A stretch of DNA of 64,000 nt from Flavobacterium inviolabile (GTDB taxonomy: Bacteria > Bacteroidota > Bacteroidia > Flavobacteriales > Flavobacteriaceae), in the NCBI RefSeq assembly GCF_013389455.1, contig NZ_CP058278.1:2790001-2854000 (forward strand), read 5' to 3'. This document shows positions 24,391 to 33,607 of the stretch, piece after piece (within the stretch, counting starts at the first letter, position 1; each line of letters starts with the position of its first letter). The notes beneath the pieces are model-generated. The model searched no databases. It was not told the DNA's origin and saw only the letters and a program-made list of their open reading frames with translations. A program made the translations under genes and the position numbers.

Positions 24391-25380
24391 ATGGGAATCC
24401 TAAAGAAAAGAGTGCTGGTTATTACCGTTTTAATGCTGTCAAAAGTAAGTTATTCGCAAACAAAGGACAGTATTCCGAAAAAAGTTGTGGCCTATGTGGC
24501 CGATAAGTTTCCGGCAACCCGTGCTTTCAATATAGAATACAGCCAGCTTACCCCCTATGATTATACCTCAAACCTGTCCGGTACAGCATTGCCCGAAGCA
24601 ACGGTAAAAAACCTGAACCAGACCAAAATAGATGGTAACATCAATTTTATTACGAAAAACAGATGGATCCTGGGTGCCGCATTCAATTACAGGTATAGCG
24701 CCGCTTCCACAGAAACCGACACTCCTTCCAGTTTGGTGAGCAGTCAGCATGACTTCCATTACCATTCTACCACTCTTAACTTTACGCATATTTCAAGACT
24801 TTGGAACAAAACAGTCATTTATTCAAGCGGACTAACCGTGGACGGAAGCGACAAACATTTTGAAAGAGTTAAAGGAATGCTCACCGGAATCGTGATCCTC
24901 AAAGCAAATGCGCAGACAAAAATAAGTGCGGGCTTATCGCTGATGATCGATCCCAATTCGCAATTTCCGGTTATACCGTCTTTCTCGTACGAGCATAAAT
25001 TTTCAAACGGTTGGATGGCAGACGTTTTCCTGCCGCAGAAAGTCTATTTAAGAAAACTCCTTTTTAACGATGGAAGACTTTCTTTCGGAAGTGAATTGGC
25101 CGTAACCTCTTTTTACCTGTACAACTTTAACAACAGTCCCCAAAAACATGTCTTTCAACAGCTTGAAATCAATTCCGGTGCGATGTACGAACACTATTTC
25201 GGCAGCACATTTGTCGGCACACTGAAAACCGGCTTAAAAACCATTCCAACCAGCAGGATATTCGAAAAGAACGAATCTCCGAACGATTATATTTTTAAAG
25301 CAAATCCACAATCCTCTTTTTATGTCAGTATCGGACTGTCCTTTAATCCGTTTCATAAAATAAAAAAAGGAAGAAATTAA
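24391..25380 (+). CDS. DUF6268-type outer-membrane beta-barrel protein
   Basis: A 329-residue protein with a signal peptide (1-23, MGILKKRVLVITVL...SYSQ) and alternating hydrophobic strands to the C terminus, which ends in FYVSIGLSFNPF, a barrel-like last strand. FNIEYSQLTPYDYTS near the mature start, FPVIPSFSYEHKFSNGWMADVFLPQ and YLRKLLFNDGRLSFGSE fit the DUF6268 family of Bacteroidota. Its cargo is unknown. It is divergent from the LytS/LytTR operon across a dyad, so it is a plausible target of that system. Confidence 0.75.
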   Translation: MGILKKRVLVITVLMLSKVSYSQTKDSIPKKVVAYVADKFPATRAFNIEYSQLTPYDYTSNLSGTALPEATVKNLNQTKIDGNINFITKNRWILGAAFNYRYSAASTETDTPSSLVSSQHDFHYHSTTLNFTHISRLWNKTVIYSSGLTVDGSDKHFERVKGMLTGIVILKANAQTKISAGLSLMIDPNSQFPVIPSFSYEHKFSNGWMADVFLPQKVYLRKLLFNDGRLSFGSELAVTSFYLYNFNNSPQKHVFQQLEINSGAMYEHYFGSTFVGTLKTGLKTIPTSRIFEKNESPNDYIFKANPQSSFYVSIGLSFNPFHKIKKGRN

Positions 25381-25402
25381 CAGCATACCTATTTTAAGCA
25401 AA

Positions 25403-25612
25403 ATGATTAAGGTTTTTAAAACTACAGTACACCATCAAAACGATGCCAAAGCAATAGTCGCTTCCCTTTTAACCAGATATCCGGGCTACCGGATCAATTT
25501 TGATCTGCAGGACTGCGATCGTATTCTAAGAATTGAAGGCAGCCCGTTTGCCGCAACGGAAATAACCGTTTTTTTGAAGTGTCTGGGATATTTGTGCGTT
25601 GAACTGCATTAA
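25403..25612 (+). CDS. Small HMA-fold-like protein
   Basis: A 69-residue protein (MIKVFKTTVHHQNDAKAIVASLL...INFDLQDCDRILRIEG...FLKCLGYLCVEL) with the beta-alpha-beta-beta-alpha-beta pattern of heavy-metal-associated domains. It lacks the metal-binding CxxC; the cysteines present are in DLQDCD and LKCLGYLC. Similar short proteins occur across Bacteroidota next to unrelated genes. It may share a transcript with the barrel gene (22-base gap). Its stop overlaps the convergent MFS stop. Confidence 0.6.
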   Translation: MIKVFKTTVHHQNDAKAIVASLLTRYPGYRINFDLQDCDRILRIEGSPFAATEITVFLKCLGYLCVELH

Positions 25613-26829
25613 ATCTGTATGGATTTCGTTTGCAGTCTGGTTTTGTTATTCCAGTAAAAAACAGCCAGGATTACAATACCCAATACCCCTTCAAAGGCCA
25701 GTGTTCTTTCCAGACCGATTTTTTCGGCCATAAACCCGATCAGCAAACTTCCGATGGGCAATATTCCCTGGAATGCCATGATATAATAACTGATCGCCCT
25801 GCCCCGCATTTCCGGTAAAGCGTGCGTCTGAATATAGGTATTGATCGAAGAAGTCTGGATCATCAGTCCCAAAGCCGCCATGATCGTAAAAAAGATGGCT
25901 ACCGATAATTTAGATGAAAATGCCAGCGACAACAGCCCGATCGAAAGGATCATCGTAGCCACCAGTATCGTATTGGCCAGCGCCTTACCCGGTTTTATAG
26001 TCGTCATATATAAAGCGCCGGCCAGCGCTCCTATCCCACCCGCACTCTCAAACCAGCTGAACGTTACCGCATTGCCATGAAAAAGATCCCTGGCGATAAC
26101 CGGCAATAAGGTTGTAAACGGTATTAAAAGCAAACTGGAACTGGTTAGCAGCAATATTAAGGACAACAGATCCGGTGATGTTTTCAGGTAAGTATAGCCG
26201 TCTTTCAGTTCGGTCCAGGTATCGGCTTTTCGTTTGGGCAGCGGTCTTTTATCCAGCTGCATCGCCATTAAACAGCCCAAAACAACAATAAAACTTATAA
26301 AATTGATAAAAAAACAGGCAAATTCACCAATAGTACTCAGGATAAAACCGGCAAAGGCAGGTCCCAGTAACCGGGCGATATTAAAGGCCGATGAATTCAA
26401 GGCTATGGCATTGGGCAAATCGTCTTTATCCGGAACAATCTCCGCCATCATTGCCTGACGCGCCGTAGTGTCAAATGAGGTAATGATTCCCTGGGCAAGG
26501 CTCAGTACACAAATGATAACAATATTATAAAACTGAAACCAAACCAGTATTGCCAGTACCAAAGCCTGCAGCATTAACAGGAACTGGGTCACCTTCACAA
26601 TACTGTAACGGTTATGTCTGTCAGCAAAACTTCCGGCATAAGGCGAAAGGAATAAAGACGGTATCAGGCTCAAAAAGGTTACAAAACCCAGTAAAGTAGC
26701 CGAATCCGTTAACCGGTAAACCAGCCAGCTGATCGCTACACGCTGCATCCATGTCCCGATAAGGGAAATGATCTGACCGCTGATATGTAATCTGAAATTA
26801 CGAAATCGAAAAGCTCTTAAATAGGTCAT
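25609..26829 (-). CDS. MFS exporter (EntS/MFS_3 type)
   Basis: A 406-residue, 12-helix inner-membrane exporter. The N terminus LRAFRFRNFRLHISGQIISLIGTWMQ is typical of the EntS/MFS_3 group, and loop 2-3 has the MFS signature AGSFADRHNR. A cytosolic linker at about 195-215 (DKRPLPKRKADTW) separates the two halves. Such transporters export siderophores or drugs; the substrate is not readable. It lies 12 bases after a marR gene on the same strand, so it is likely an efflux pump under MarR control. Confidence 0.88.
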   Translation of the reverse strand: MTYLRAFRFRNFRLHISGQIISLIGTWMQRVAISWLVYRLTDSATLLGFVTFLSLIPSLFLSPYAGSFADRHNRYSIVKVTQFLLMLQALVLAILVWFQFYNIVIICVLSLAQGIITSFDTTARQAMMAEIVPDKDDLPNAIALNSSAFNIARLLGPAFAGFILSTIGEFACFFINFISFIVVLGCLMAMQLDKRPLPKRKADTWTELKDGYTYLKTSPDLLSLILLLTSSSLLLIPFTTLLPVIARDLFHGNAVTFSWFESAGGIGALAGALYMTTIKPGKALANTILVATMILSIGLLSLAFSSKLSVAIFFTIMAALGLMIQTSSINTYIQTHALPEMRGRAISYYIMAFQGILPIGSLLIGFMAEKIGLERTLAFEGVLGIVILAVFYWNNKTRLQTKSIQI

Positions 26830-26841
26830 CTTCTTCCGGCA

Positions 26842-27276
26842 TTATTTGTTGTATTCAGATAGTCTTTTAAGTAACACTAAGGATTCTGCTATCGTGGCTC
26901 TTTCCGCTTCATCAAAAAGGGAGTCAATAGCTTCTACAAGCCATTGATTGCGCTGTTCCCATATTTCATCCAGGATTTTATTTCCCTTTGGAGTCAGCGA
27001 AAGGGCTGTTTTTCGTTTATCGTCTTTATCAATTGTTTTTACAAGACAGCCATCGGCGTGCAGCCTTTGGATAACCTGCGAAATGGCCTGCGCAGAAACG
27101 CGTTCCAATTGGGCTAATTCAGAGGGCAATAAAGAACCGTGTTCATGCAGTAGCCCCATCGTTAAAAGATCTACGTGGGAATAAGCTGTATTCGAGCTTT
27201 GTTGTCGGAGATTGCGAACCAGGCGGGTTGAAACGGTTCTCAGATCGGAAGCCATTTCAATAAGGGGTGTTTCCAT
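26842..27276 (-). CDS. MarR-family transcriptional regulator
   Basis: A 144-residue winged-helix repressor. LLTMGLLHEHGSLLPSELAQLERVSAQAISQVIQRL is the helix-turn-helix, followed by the wing DGCLVKTIDKDDKRKTALSLT with the usual DxR pattern, and terminal dimer helices (AERATIAESLVLLKRLSEY). MarR repressors release DNA on binding phenolic or lipophilic ligands. The next gene is an MFS exporter in the same operon, and overlapping palindromes lie just upstream, so it probably controls itself and the exporter. Confidence 0.92.
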   Translation of the reverse strand: METPLIEMASDLRTVSTRLVRNLRQQSSNTAYSHVDLLTMGLLHEHGSLLPSELAQLERVSAQAISQVIQRLHADGCLVKTIDKDDKRKTALSLTPKGNKILDEIWEQRNQWLVEAIDSLFDEAERATIAESLVLLKRLSEYNK

Positions 27277-27299
27277 AAGTAGTAAAGAAAATTTATCAA

Positions 27300-27322
27300 T
27301 TTACTTTGTAAAGTTACTTTAC
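27300..27322. promoter_or_regulatory. Overlapping palindromes: putative MarR operator
   Basis: TTTAC-TTT-GTAAA (27300-27312) overlaps GTAAAGT-T-ACTTTAC (27308-27322). Both are perfect dyads with the half-site GTAAA, 24-46 bases before the marR start codon, the usual place for an autorepressing operator. Confidence 0.6.
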
Positions 27323-27522
27323 TATTTTTATACGGGCAACTTTATGGCTATACTTTAACTTTTCTGCAACACTTCAACTTTCAATAATAAAAGTGCTCTT
27401 TAACCCAACAAACAGCATTTTAATCGTAAATACCCCTTTAAAATCAAACATTTCACAATTATTCTGTCAAAAAATTGTATTTTTACCTATCCAACTAAAT
27501 TAATCTCTAAAACTCTAAATGA

Positions 27523-30207
27523 ATGAAAAAACAGCTACTCTTTGTTGCGATTGCATTTTGTGCGTTCGCTTCATCTTATGGGCAAAGTTCATTATGGACT
27601 AAAGTTAGTCAGGAAAAAATCAGGATGTACGAGAAAATGGAACGCAGTTCTCAGCCTCAGAAATTCGAATTGTTTTCCCTTGATCTGGCCGCTTTAAAAT
27701 CAAAACTGCAAACGGCTCCCTCCAGACAAAATTTTAATGGATTATCCAATGTTATTGTTGCCTTCCCGAATCCGGATGGAAAACTCGAAAACTATCGCGT
27801 TTACGAATCACCGGTAATGGATCCTGCATTGGCTGCCAAATATCCGGACATTAAATCCTATATCGGTAAAGGAATTGACGATCCTACCGCTACGATTAAT
27901 TTCAGTGTTACGATTTTTGGTCTGCATACCATGACGTTGTCCGGAAAAACAGGAACCTCATATATTGATACCTATACCAAAGACCTGAATAATTACATTG
28001 TTTATCCGAGAGAAGGACTGGTAACCAACCGTTCTTTCAGCTGTATGGTTCAGGACGATCACGAACAGGTTTCCGGTAAAATACTACAGGATGCTTCCCT
28101 TGCCCTTGCCAGCGACGGAAACTACCGTGTGTATCGTCTGGCTATGGCGTGTACCATTGAATATGCGGCCTATCATGTGAATGCAGCAGGCGTTAGCAGC
28201 GGCACACTGGCTCAGAAAAAAGCAGCCGTTTTGGCCGCAATGAACGTTACGATGACCCGTGTAAACGGTTTGTATGAAAGAGATATGTCGCTGCACATGA
28301 ACCTGGTTGCGAATAACGACCTTATTATTTTTATTGACAGTGACAATTTTTCCAATGACAATGCCAATACTTTAATCAATGAGAGCCAGACAGTTATTGA
28401 TGCCAATATCGGACTGGCCAACTACGATATCGGGCATACGGTAAGTACCGGTGGCGGTGGTCTGGCGCAGTTAAATTCGCCATGTACAACCAGCAAAGCC
28501 AGAGGAATTACCGGTTCACCGGCTCCTGTTGGCGATCCGTACGATATTGACTATGTAGCACACGAAATGGGACACCAGTTCGGGGCAACCCACACTTTTA
28601 ACAACTCTTGCGGCGGAAACAGATCGGCCGGAACAGCTGTTGAGCCGGGCAGCGGAAATACTATTATGGGATATGCCGGAATCTGTCCGCCGGATGTTCA
28701 GAGCAATTCTGATGCACACTTTCACGCCGTGAGTCTTGCGCAAATGCAGACTTTTGTTAACGGAACAGGAAGCTGTGCGGTAACAACCAGCAACGGAAAT
28801 GCTGCTCCGGTAGTAAATGCCGGTGCCGATTTTACGATTCCATACGGAACGGCGTTTATACTTAAAGGAAGTGCAACCGATACTGCCGGTGAAGCTTTAA
28901 CCTACTGCTGGGAACAAACCGACACGCAAATATCGACACAGCCGCCGGTAGCAACCGCAACATCAGGACCAAACTTCAGATCCTTACCGCCTGCTACTTC
29001 TCCCAACCGTTATATGCCAAACTTCCAGAGCGTTTTGGCCGGCAACCTGATCCCTACCTGGGAAGTGGTGCCAAGTGCTGCCAGAACAATGAATTTTGCC
29101 TTAACCGTTAGAGATAATAAAACACCAAACGGAGGACAAACCGGACGTGATAATACCGTGATCACTTTTGCAAACACCGGACCTTTCCGAATCACATCGC
29201 CAAATGTTGAAAATGTTTCCTGGACTCAGGGAACATCGCAAACCATTACCTGGGATGTTGCCGGAACAACCGCAAACGGAATCAATACTGCTAACGTGAA
29301 CATCCTGTTATCAACCGATAACGGGGCTACTTTTACAACATTGGTGGCCAACACTCCAAATGACGGTTCGGAAGCAATTACCGTTCCCAATGTAGCCGCT
29401 CCATACTGTAGAATCATGGTAGAAGCTGTAGGAAATATATTTTATGCCGTGTCAAAAAGCGTTGCTATCGGCTATACAATTTCAAACACCTGCCAGACGT
29501 TCAGCAACAATACCGTTGTGAACATTCCGGACGGACCAAATCCTAATACTGCGACACCGGGACCAACATTAACGTCTACAATCAATGTTCCTGTTACACA
29601 AACCATTACCGATGTGAATGTAAACGTAAATGTGACCCACACCTGGATCAGGGATTTGGTTTCGAAAGTGAAACACCCGGACGGAACAGAAGTTATCTTA
29701 GGAAACAGAATCTGTAACGATCAGGATGGTTATAACATTACTTTCAACGACGGTTCTCCGAACATCGTTTGTACAGCACCAATCACCAGCGGTACCTATG
29801 CTCCTAATCAGCCTTTGGCAGCTTTAAACACTAAAGCAACCAACGGAAACTGGCAGTTATTGATTAACGACTATTTCCAGGGCGACACAGGAACGTTAAA
29901 CTCCTGGTCGGTTGAAGTTTGTTTCCAGACAGCAACCTTAGGAACAGAAAGTTTCGGTTTACAGGATTTTGCGATCTATCCAAACCCGAATAACGGAAAC
30001 TTCAATGTACAGTTCCGATCTGCTTCAAGCAATGAGGTCAGAGTAAACGTACACGATATCAGAGGAAGGGAAATTTTCAGTAAAGCCTATCAGAACACCG
30101 GCTTGTTCGATCAGCATTTACAGTTAAAAAACACCCAGTCCGGTATTTATTTAGTGACCGTTCAGGATGGCGACAGAAAAGAAGTCAGAAAGATTATCAT
30201 CAACTAA
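27523..30207 (+). CDS. Secreted reprolysin-like zinc metalloprotease with P domain and T9SS sorting domain
   Basis: An 894-residue exported protease. Order: signal peptide (1-20, ending SSYG), propeptide (to about 200), metzincin catalytic domain with the zinc motif HEMGHQFGATH (first histidine 347) and the Met-turn IMGYAG near 381, PKD/Ig-like regions (about 430-650), a proprotein-convertase P domain (about 655-805: VTQTITDVNVNVNVTHTWIRD, then the NGNWQLLINDYFQGDTGTLNSW end), and a C-terminal type IX secretion sorting domain (AIYPNPNNGNFNV to the basic end KEVRKIIIN). Cell-surface or secreted protein degradation is the likely role. It is monocistronic, with a strong terminator. Confidence 0.93.
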   Translation: MKKQLLFVAIAFCAFASSYGQSSLWTKVSQEKIRMYEKMERSSQPQKFELFSLDLAALKSKLQTAPSRQNFNGLSNVIVAFPNPDGKLENYRVYESPVMDPALAAKYPDIKSYIGKGIDDPTATINFSVTIFGLHTMTLSGKTGTSYIDTYTKDLNNYIVYPREGLVTNRSFSCMVQDDHEQVSGKILQDASLALASDGNYRVYRLAMACTIEYAAYHVNAAGVSSGTLAQKKAAVLAAMNVTMTRVNGLYERDMSLHMNLVANNDLIIFIDSDNFSNDNANTLINESQTVIDANIGLANYDIGHTVSTGGGGLAQLNSPCTTSKARGITGSPAPVGDPYDIDYVAHEMGHQFGATHTFNNSCGGNRSAGTAVEPGSGNTIMGYAGICPPDVQSNSDAHFHAVSLAQMQTFVNGTGSCAVTTSNGNAAPVVNAGADFTIPYGTAFILKGSATDTAGEALTYCWEQTDTQISTQPPVATATSGPNFRSLPPATSPNRYMPNFQSVLAGNLIPTWEVVPSAARTMNFALTVRDNKTPNGGQTGRDNTVITFANTGPFRITSPNVENVSWTQGTSQTITWDVAGTTANGINTANVNILLSTDNGATFTTLVANTPNDGSEAITVPNVAAPYCRIMVEAVGNIFYAVSKSVAIGYTISNTCQTFSNNTVVNIPDGPNPNTATPGPTLTSTINVPVTQTITDVNVNVNVTHTWIRDLVSKVKHPDGTEVILGNRICNDQDGYNITFNDGSPNIVCTAPITSGTYAPNQPLAALNTKATNGNWQLLINDYFQGDTGTLNSWSVEVCFQTATLGTESFGLQDFAIYPNPNNGNFNVQFRSASSNEVRVNVHDIRGREIFSKAYQNTGLFDQHLQLKNTQSGIYLVTVQDGDRKEVRKIIIN

Positions 30208-30215
30208 TAAAAAAG

Positions 30216-30244
30216 AAAAAGTCCCGGAAATCCGGGACTTTTTT
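30216..30244. terminator. Bidirectional terminator between the metalloprotease and GNAT genes
   Basis: AAAAAGTCCCGGA (30216-30228) pairs with TCCGGGACTTTTT (30231-30243) across a 2-base centre, with T runs on both strands. Confidence 0.9.
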
Positions 30245-30246
30245 AT

Positions 30247-30756
30247 TTAATCTACTTTTACCTCAAAAAGCGCCAGCGAAATAGCCGAATAGTGTTTGGG
30301 CAAAGCAGCCGTTTCTGTAGGTGTTGTATTTCCTAAATAATGAAAACCACATTTGCAGTAATACTGGATTAATTCGTCATTATCGCCCCAGGTATCCATG
30401 CGCACATAGTCCATACCTAATGTTTTAGCGTGTTCTTTTGCCCAGGCTAAAATTTGCACCACAAAATTATTCCCTTTAAAATCCGGATGAGTCACAATCC
30501 GATGCAGGTAAACCGCCGGTATCGCATTTGCTTCGCCCCAGATAAAAGGATCTTCATAGGTTGTGGCAAAAACGCAGGCTGTTTTTCCGTCAATCAAAAT
30601 CTTCCATTGCCTGTTTTCCCGGATCTCTGTCTGTACCATTTCCTTATCAAAATCCTGCCAGTGTTTGTTAAACTTCGTTTTCTGATAGGCTACAGCGGCA
30701 GCATAAAATTCAAAAATTGCTGTCAGATCGTTTAGGGTACTATTTTCTATGGTCAT
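30247..30756 (-). CDS. GNAT-family N-acetyltransferase
   Basis: A 169-residue acetyl-CoA-dependent transferase. The core includes VYLHRIVTHPDFKGNNFVVQILAWA, with the acetyl-CoA-binding turn in a degenerate form (RxxGxG reduced to FKGNNF), then YVRMDTWGDNDELIQYYCKCGFHYLG, the strand-helix end of the fold. The acceptor is unknown. It lies 11 bases after an IclR regulator gene on the same strand, forming a two-gene operon. Confidence 0.87.
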   Translation of the reverse strand: MTIENSTLNDLTAIFEFYAAAVAYQKTKFNKHWQDFDKEMVQTEIRENRQWKILIDGKTACVFATTYEDPFIWGEANAIPAVYLHRIVTHPDFKGNNFVVQILAWAKEHAKTLGMDYVRMDTWGDNDELIQYYCKCGFHYLGNTTPTETAALPKHYSAISLALFEVKVD

Positions 30757-30767
30757 GTGCTTCTATA

Positions 30768-31457
30768 TTATTTAAGGGAATTCATAATGGTAATTGCCTG
30801 CAGCATTTCGGGAAGCTTAAAGCGGAAAGCCGGTCCGGAAACACCTAAAACAGCCACTACTCTATTGTTACTGTAATACGGAATGGCGGCACAGTTCAAA
30901 TCCGGTTCAAACTGTTCCAGGTCTAAAGCATAGCCGTTTTGCTGTATTTCGGCTATCTCTTTTTTCAGACTTTCGCGGTCTGCTTCTTCCATATTTTTCA
31001 TTAACGTAGCCTGTAAATGTTCGGAATGCGCCATAAATACTTTCCCGATGGCTGTGCGCAGCATACCGTAATCTTTATTGAGCTCCAGCGATATTTTAAC
31101 GGAACGGTCCGGTTCCGAAATAAGCTCATGCCGGAAATACGTGCCCATCTGTACAGACAAATAAGACGTTTCATTCGTCAGTGCGGTGATTTGTTCCAAA
31201 ATGGGACGCAACTGGCTTTTTAACAGGGAAACCGAAGCCGAAGGCGGATAAATGCATTGCAGCTTGGTCGTCACCCGGTAACGGGGCGTTAATTCGTCCT
31301 GTTCCACATAGCCCAGATCTTTCAGGGTGTTCAGAAAATTATGAACCGTTGTATTCTGTAAGTTCAACGCATTGGCAATATCATTGAGGCGAACCAGGTT
31401 TCCGTTTTGCGTGATATACTCCAGTATATCAAAAGCTCTTTTTACCGATTGTATCAT
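30768..31457 (-). CDS. IclR-family transcriptional regulator
   Basis: A 229-residue regulator. Winged helix at 1-65 (SVKRAFDILEYITQNGNLVRL, then ALNLQNTTVHNFLNTLKDLGYV), and a GAF-like ligand-binding domain at 75-229 (AAIPYYSNNRVVAVLGVSGPAFR at the end). The ATG at 31457 (MIQSVKR) is preferred to 31517, because the predicted transcript start lies between them and the family starts here. IclR proteins sense small acids or aromatics. It is divergent from the MFS-SDR pair, which is its most likely target. Confidence 0.9.
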   Translation of the reverse strand: MIQSVKRAFDILEYITQNGNLVRLNDIANALNLQNTTVHNFLNTLKDLGYVEQDELTPRYRVTTKLQCIYPPSASVSLLKSQLRPILEQITALTNETSYLSVQMGTYFRHELISEPDRSVKISLELNKDYGMLRTAIGKVFMAHSEHLQATLMKNMEEADRESLKKEIAEIQQNGYALDLEQFEPDLNCAAIPYYSNNRVVAVLGVSGPAFRFKLPEMLQAITIMNSLK

Positions 31458-31514
31458 AAAATTCAATAATGATGAATAAAATAGTTTTTCAAAAGAAAAT
31501 CCATTTATAATATT

Positions 31515-31545
31515 CAAAATTAGTAGAATTTTGCAAACTAAACAA
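31515..31545 (-). promoter_or_regulatory. IclR promoter with -7 TAATTTTG and -33 TTG
   Basis: On the minus strand, TTG (31543-31545) and TAATTTTG (31515-31522) are separated by 20 bases, the spacing expected for the Bacteroidota primary sigma factor. The transcript would begin near 31508, about 50 bases before the IclR ATG at 31457. Confidence 0.65.
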
Positions 31546-31558
31546 GCGTTTTTATTAT

Positions 31559-32734
31559 ATGCAAAAAGGACTTATCGCTCTGGCAATCGGAGCTTTTACT
31601 ATTGGAATGACCGAATTTGTAATGATGGGAATCCTTCCCGATCTGGCAAGTTCCCTGAAAGTGAGCATTCCCCAGGCCGGTCATTTCATATCGGCTTATG
31701 CACTCGGAGTAGTTGTGGGTGCCCCATTATTAACCATATTATTACAGAATAAACCACCCAAAACAGCTTTAATCGCATTAGCGGTCTGGATCACGGTTTT
31801 CAACAGTCTATCGGCTTTGGCAAACGATTATACCTCATTGCTGGTGTTGCGCTTTTTATCCGGTTTACCGCACGGAACCTTTTTTGGTATTGGTGCTGTT
31901 GTTGCCGGAAAACTGGCCAAAGAAGGAAAAACGGCACAGGCTATTGCCATTATGTTCTCCGGACTTACGATCGCCAATGTGATTGGTGTTCCGCTGGGAA
32001 CCTATATCGGGCATTACATCAACTGGCGCATTACCTTCTGTATCGTAGGCGTTATCGGTTTACTGACCATATTGAGCGTTATGTACTGGATGCCTGAATT
32101 TGAAGCCACCGAAAAATCGAGCTTTAAAAAAGATCTGGCTATCTTTAAGCGACTGGATTTATGGCTGGTATTGTTAATTGCCATCATCGGTACAGGCGGA
32201 TTTTTCAGCTGGTACAGTTATATCGCCCCTTTGTTTACGGAAGTTTCCAAATTCGATGCCGGAACGGTTACCTATTTAATGGTAATTGCCGGATTGGGCA
32301 TGACCTTCGGTAATTTCCTGGGCGGAAAACTATCCGATACTTATTCTCCCCTTTTTGCCTCAATCGGGTTATTAGTAGGCATGTGCCTGGTTTTAATGTT
32401 ACTGACCTTTGTAGCCGACAATAAGATAACGGTAACCATTATGACATTTGTTATTGGTGCGGTGGCTTTTGCGATCGTTGCCCCGGTTCAGATCATGATG
32501 ATGCAGTCGGCAAAAGGAGCCGAAATATTAGGCTCTTCCATCAGTCCGGCTGCGATGAATGCCGGAAATGCCTTAGGAGCTTATCTGGCCGGAATACCGT
32601 TAACGATGGGCTATGATTATACATCACCGGACTGGGTTGGATTCGGATTGGCTTTTGTAGGTATTCTGATTGCAATAGCTTTATTTTACCATAGAAAACA
32701 AAAAGAAAATACGCTGATCGCGTGTAAAGCATAA
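31559..32734 (+). CDS. MFS transporter of the AraJ/DHA1 efflux type
   Basis: A 391-residue, 12-helix inner-membrane transporter. The first helix GAFTIGMTEFVMMGILPDLA and AGHFISAYALGVVVGAPLL are the hallmark of the AraJ/YdhP group (sugar or drug export), and LVLRFLSGLPHGTFFGIGAVVAG is conserved helix 4. The substrate is not readable. It is co-transcribed with the SDR gene (12-base gap) and divergent from the IclR gene. Confidence 0.88.
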   Translation: MQKGLIALAIGAFTIGMTEFVMMGILPDLASSLKVSIPQAGHFISAYALGVVVGAPLLTILLQNKPPKTALIALAVWITVFNSLSALANDYTSLLVLRFLSGLPHGTFFGIGAVVAGKLAKEGKTAQAIAIMFSGLTIANVIGVPLGTYIGHYINWRITFCIVGVIGLLTILSVMYWMPEFEATEKSSFKKDLAIFKRLDLWLVLLIAIIGTGGFFSWYSYIAPLFTEVSKFDAGTVTYLMVIAGLGMTFGNFLGGKLSDTYSPLFASIGLLVGMCLVLMLLTFVADNKITVTIMTFVIGAVAFAIVAPVQIMMMQSAKGAEILGSSISPAAMNAGNALGAYLAGIPLTMGYDYTSPDWVGFGLAFVGILIAIALFYHRKQKENTLIACKA

Positions 32735-32746
32735 ATTATATATCAA

Positions 32747-33469
32747 ATGGAACAATTAAAAGGAAAAACAGCTTTAATTACCGGAGCCGGAAAAGGTTTG
32801 GGTAAAGCCGTTGCGCTGGCATTAGCCGCAGAAGGTGTTCATCTTGCCTTACTATCAAGAACGGAAAAAGATCTGGTTGACGTTGCTGCTGCTGTAAAAA
32901 GCATCGACAGCAGCCTGAATGTGGCTTACGCAACTGCCGATATCTCCGATTTCAACTCGGTAACGGCCGCTATCACAAAACTAAAAGAACAGCTGGGTGT
33001 TATTGATATCCTGATCAACAATGCCGGTATCGGTAAATTTGCAAAATTCATGGATTTTGAAATCAGCGAGTGGGAAAACATTATCAAAGTAAACCTTTTA
33101 GGGGCTTATTATGTTATCCATGCCGTTTTACCGGAAATGCTGGAACGTCAGTCCGGCGATATTGTAAATGTTTCTTCAAGTGCCGGTGTAAGAGCTTCGG
33201 CTCTGACAAGTGCCTACAGTGCTTCAAAATTCGGTTTGATCGGTTTGTCGGAATCCTTAATGCAGGAAGTCCGTAAATCGAATATCCGGGTGTTTACGAT
33301 GAATCCGAGTACGATTGCTACCGATTTATCCGTTAGCCTGAATTTAACCGATGGTAATCCGGAAAGTGTATTACAGCCGGAAGATTTTGCCGAATTATTA
33401 GTAGCACATCTGAAACTAAACCGCAGAGCATTTGTAAAAGATGTAGGCCTTTGGTCCACCAATCCATAA
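32747..33469 (+). CDS. Short-chain dehydrogenase/reductase (FabG-like)
   Basis: A 240-residue NAD(P)-dependent oxidoreductase. The cofactor loop is [10 protein letters not shown], the NNAG motif is at [10 protein letters not shown] (about residue 90), and the catalytic triad is seen as SSSAGVRA with YSASKFG (Tyr and Lys, about 155-159). An arginine in LSRTEKDL after strand 2 suggests NADP. It resembles 3-ketoacyl reductases; the substrate may be the cargo of the co-transcribed MFS carrier. A terminator follows. Confidence 0.9.
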   Translation: MEQLKGKTALITGAGKGLGKAVALALAAEGVHLALLSRTEKDLVDVAAAVKSIDSSLNVAYATADISDFNSVTAAITKLKEQLGVIDILINNAGIGKFAKFMDFEISEWENIIKVNLLGAYYVIHAVLPEMLERQSGDIVNVSSSAGVRASALTSAYSASKFGLIGLSESLMQEVRKSNIRVFTMNPSTIATDLSVSLNLTDGNPESVLQPEDFAELLVAHLKLNRRAFVKDVGLWSTNP

Positions 33470-33492
33470 GCACCTACAATACGGTATCTTAT

Positions 33493-33526
33493 AAAATCCT
33501 ATAAATCAGATTATAGGATTTTTTTG
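33493..33526 (+). terminator. Terminator after the SDR gene
   Basis: Perfect 12-bp stem AAAATCCTATAA (33493-33504) and TTATAGGATTTT (33511-33522) with a 6-base loop, then TTTG. The T run also contains the -33 box of the next gene. Confidence 0.88.
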
Positions 33527-33554
33527 TGTCAAATTGTGGCAATCGCTATTTTTG
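33523..33554 (+). promoter_or_regulatory. Promoter of the DMT permease gene (-33 TTTG, -7 TATTTTTG)
   Basis: TTTG at 33523-33526 and TATTTTTG at 33547-33554 are separated by 20 bases, matching the Bacteroidota consensus at both boxes. It supports the ATG at 33608 as the start. Confidence 0.7.
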
Positions 33555-33607
33555 AAATTCATTATCGTTTACCTTTACAGGACTTTTCAAATAACAAAAA
33601 TTCAAAA

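Noticed and set aside
31458..31517. Upstream start of the IclR regulator
   Set aside because: The predicted promoter places the transcript start near 31508, downstream of this codon, and the added residues have no family match.
33524..33607. Upstream start of the DMT permease
   Set aside because: This stretch contains the terminator T run and both promoter boxes, and does not encode a membrane helix.
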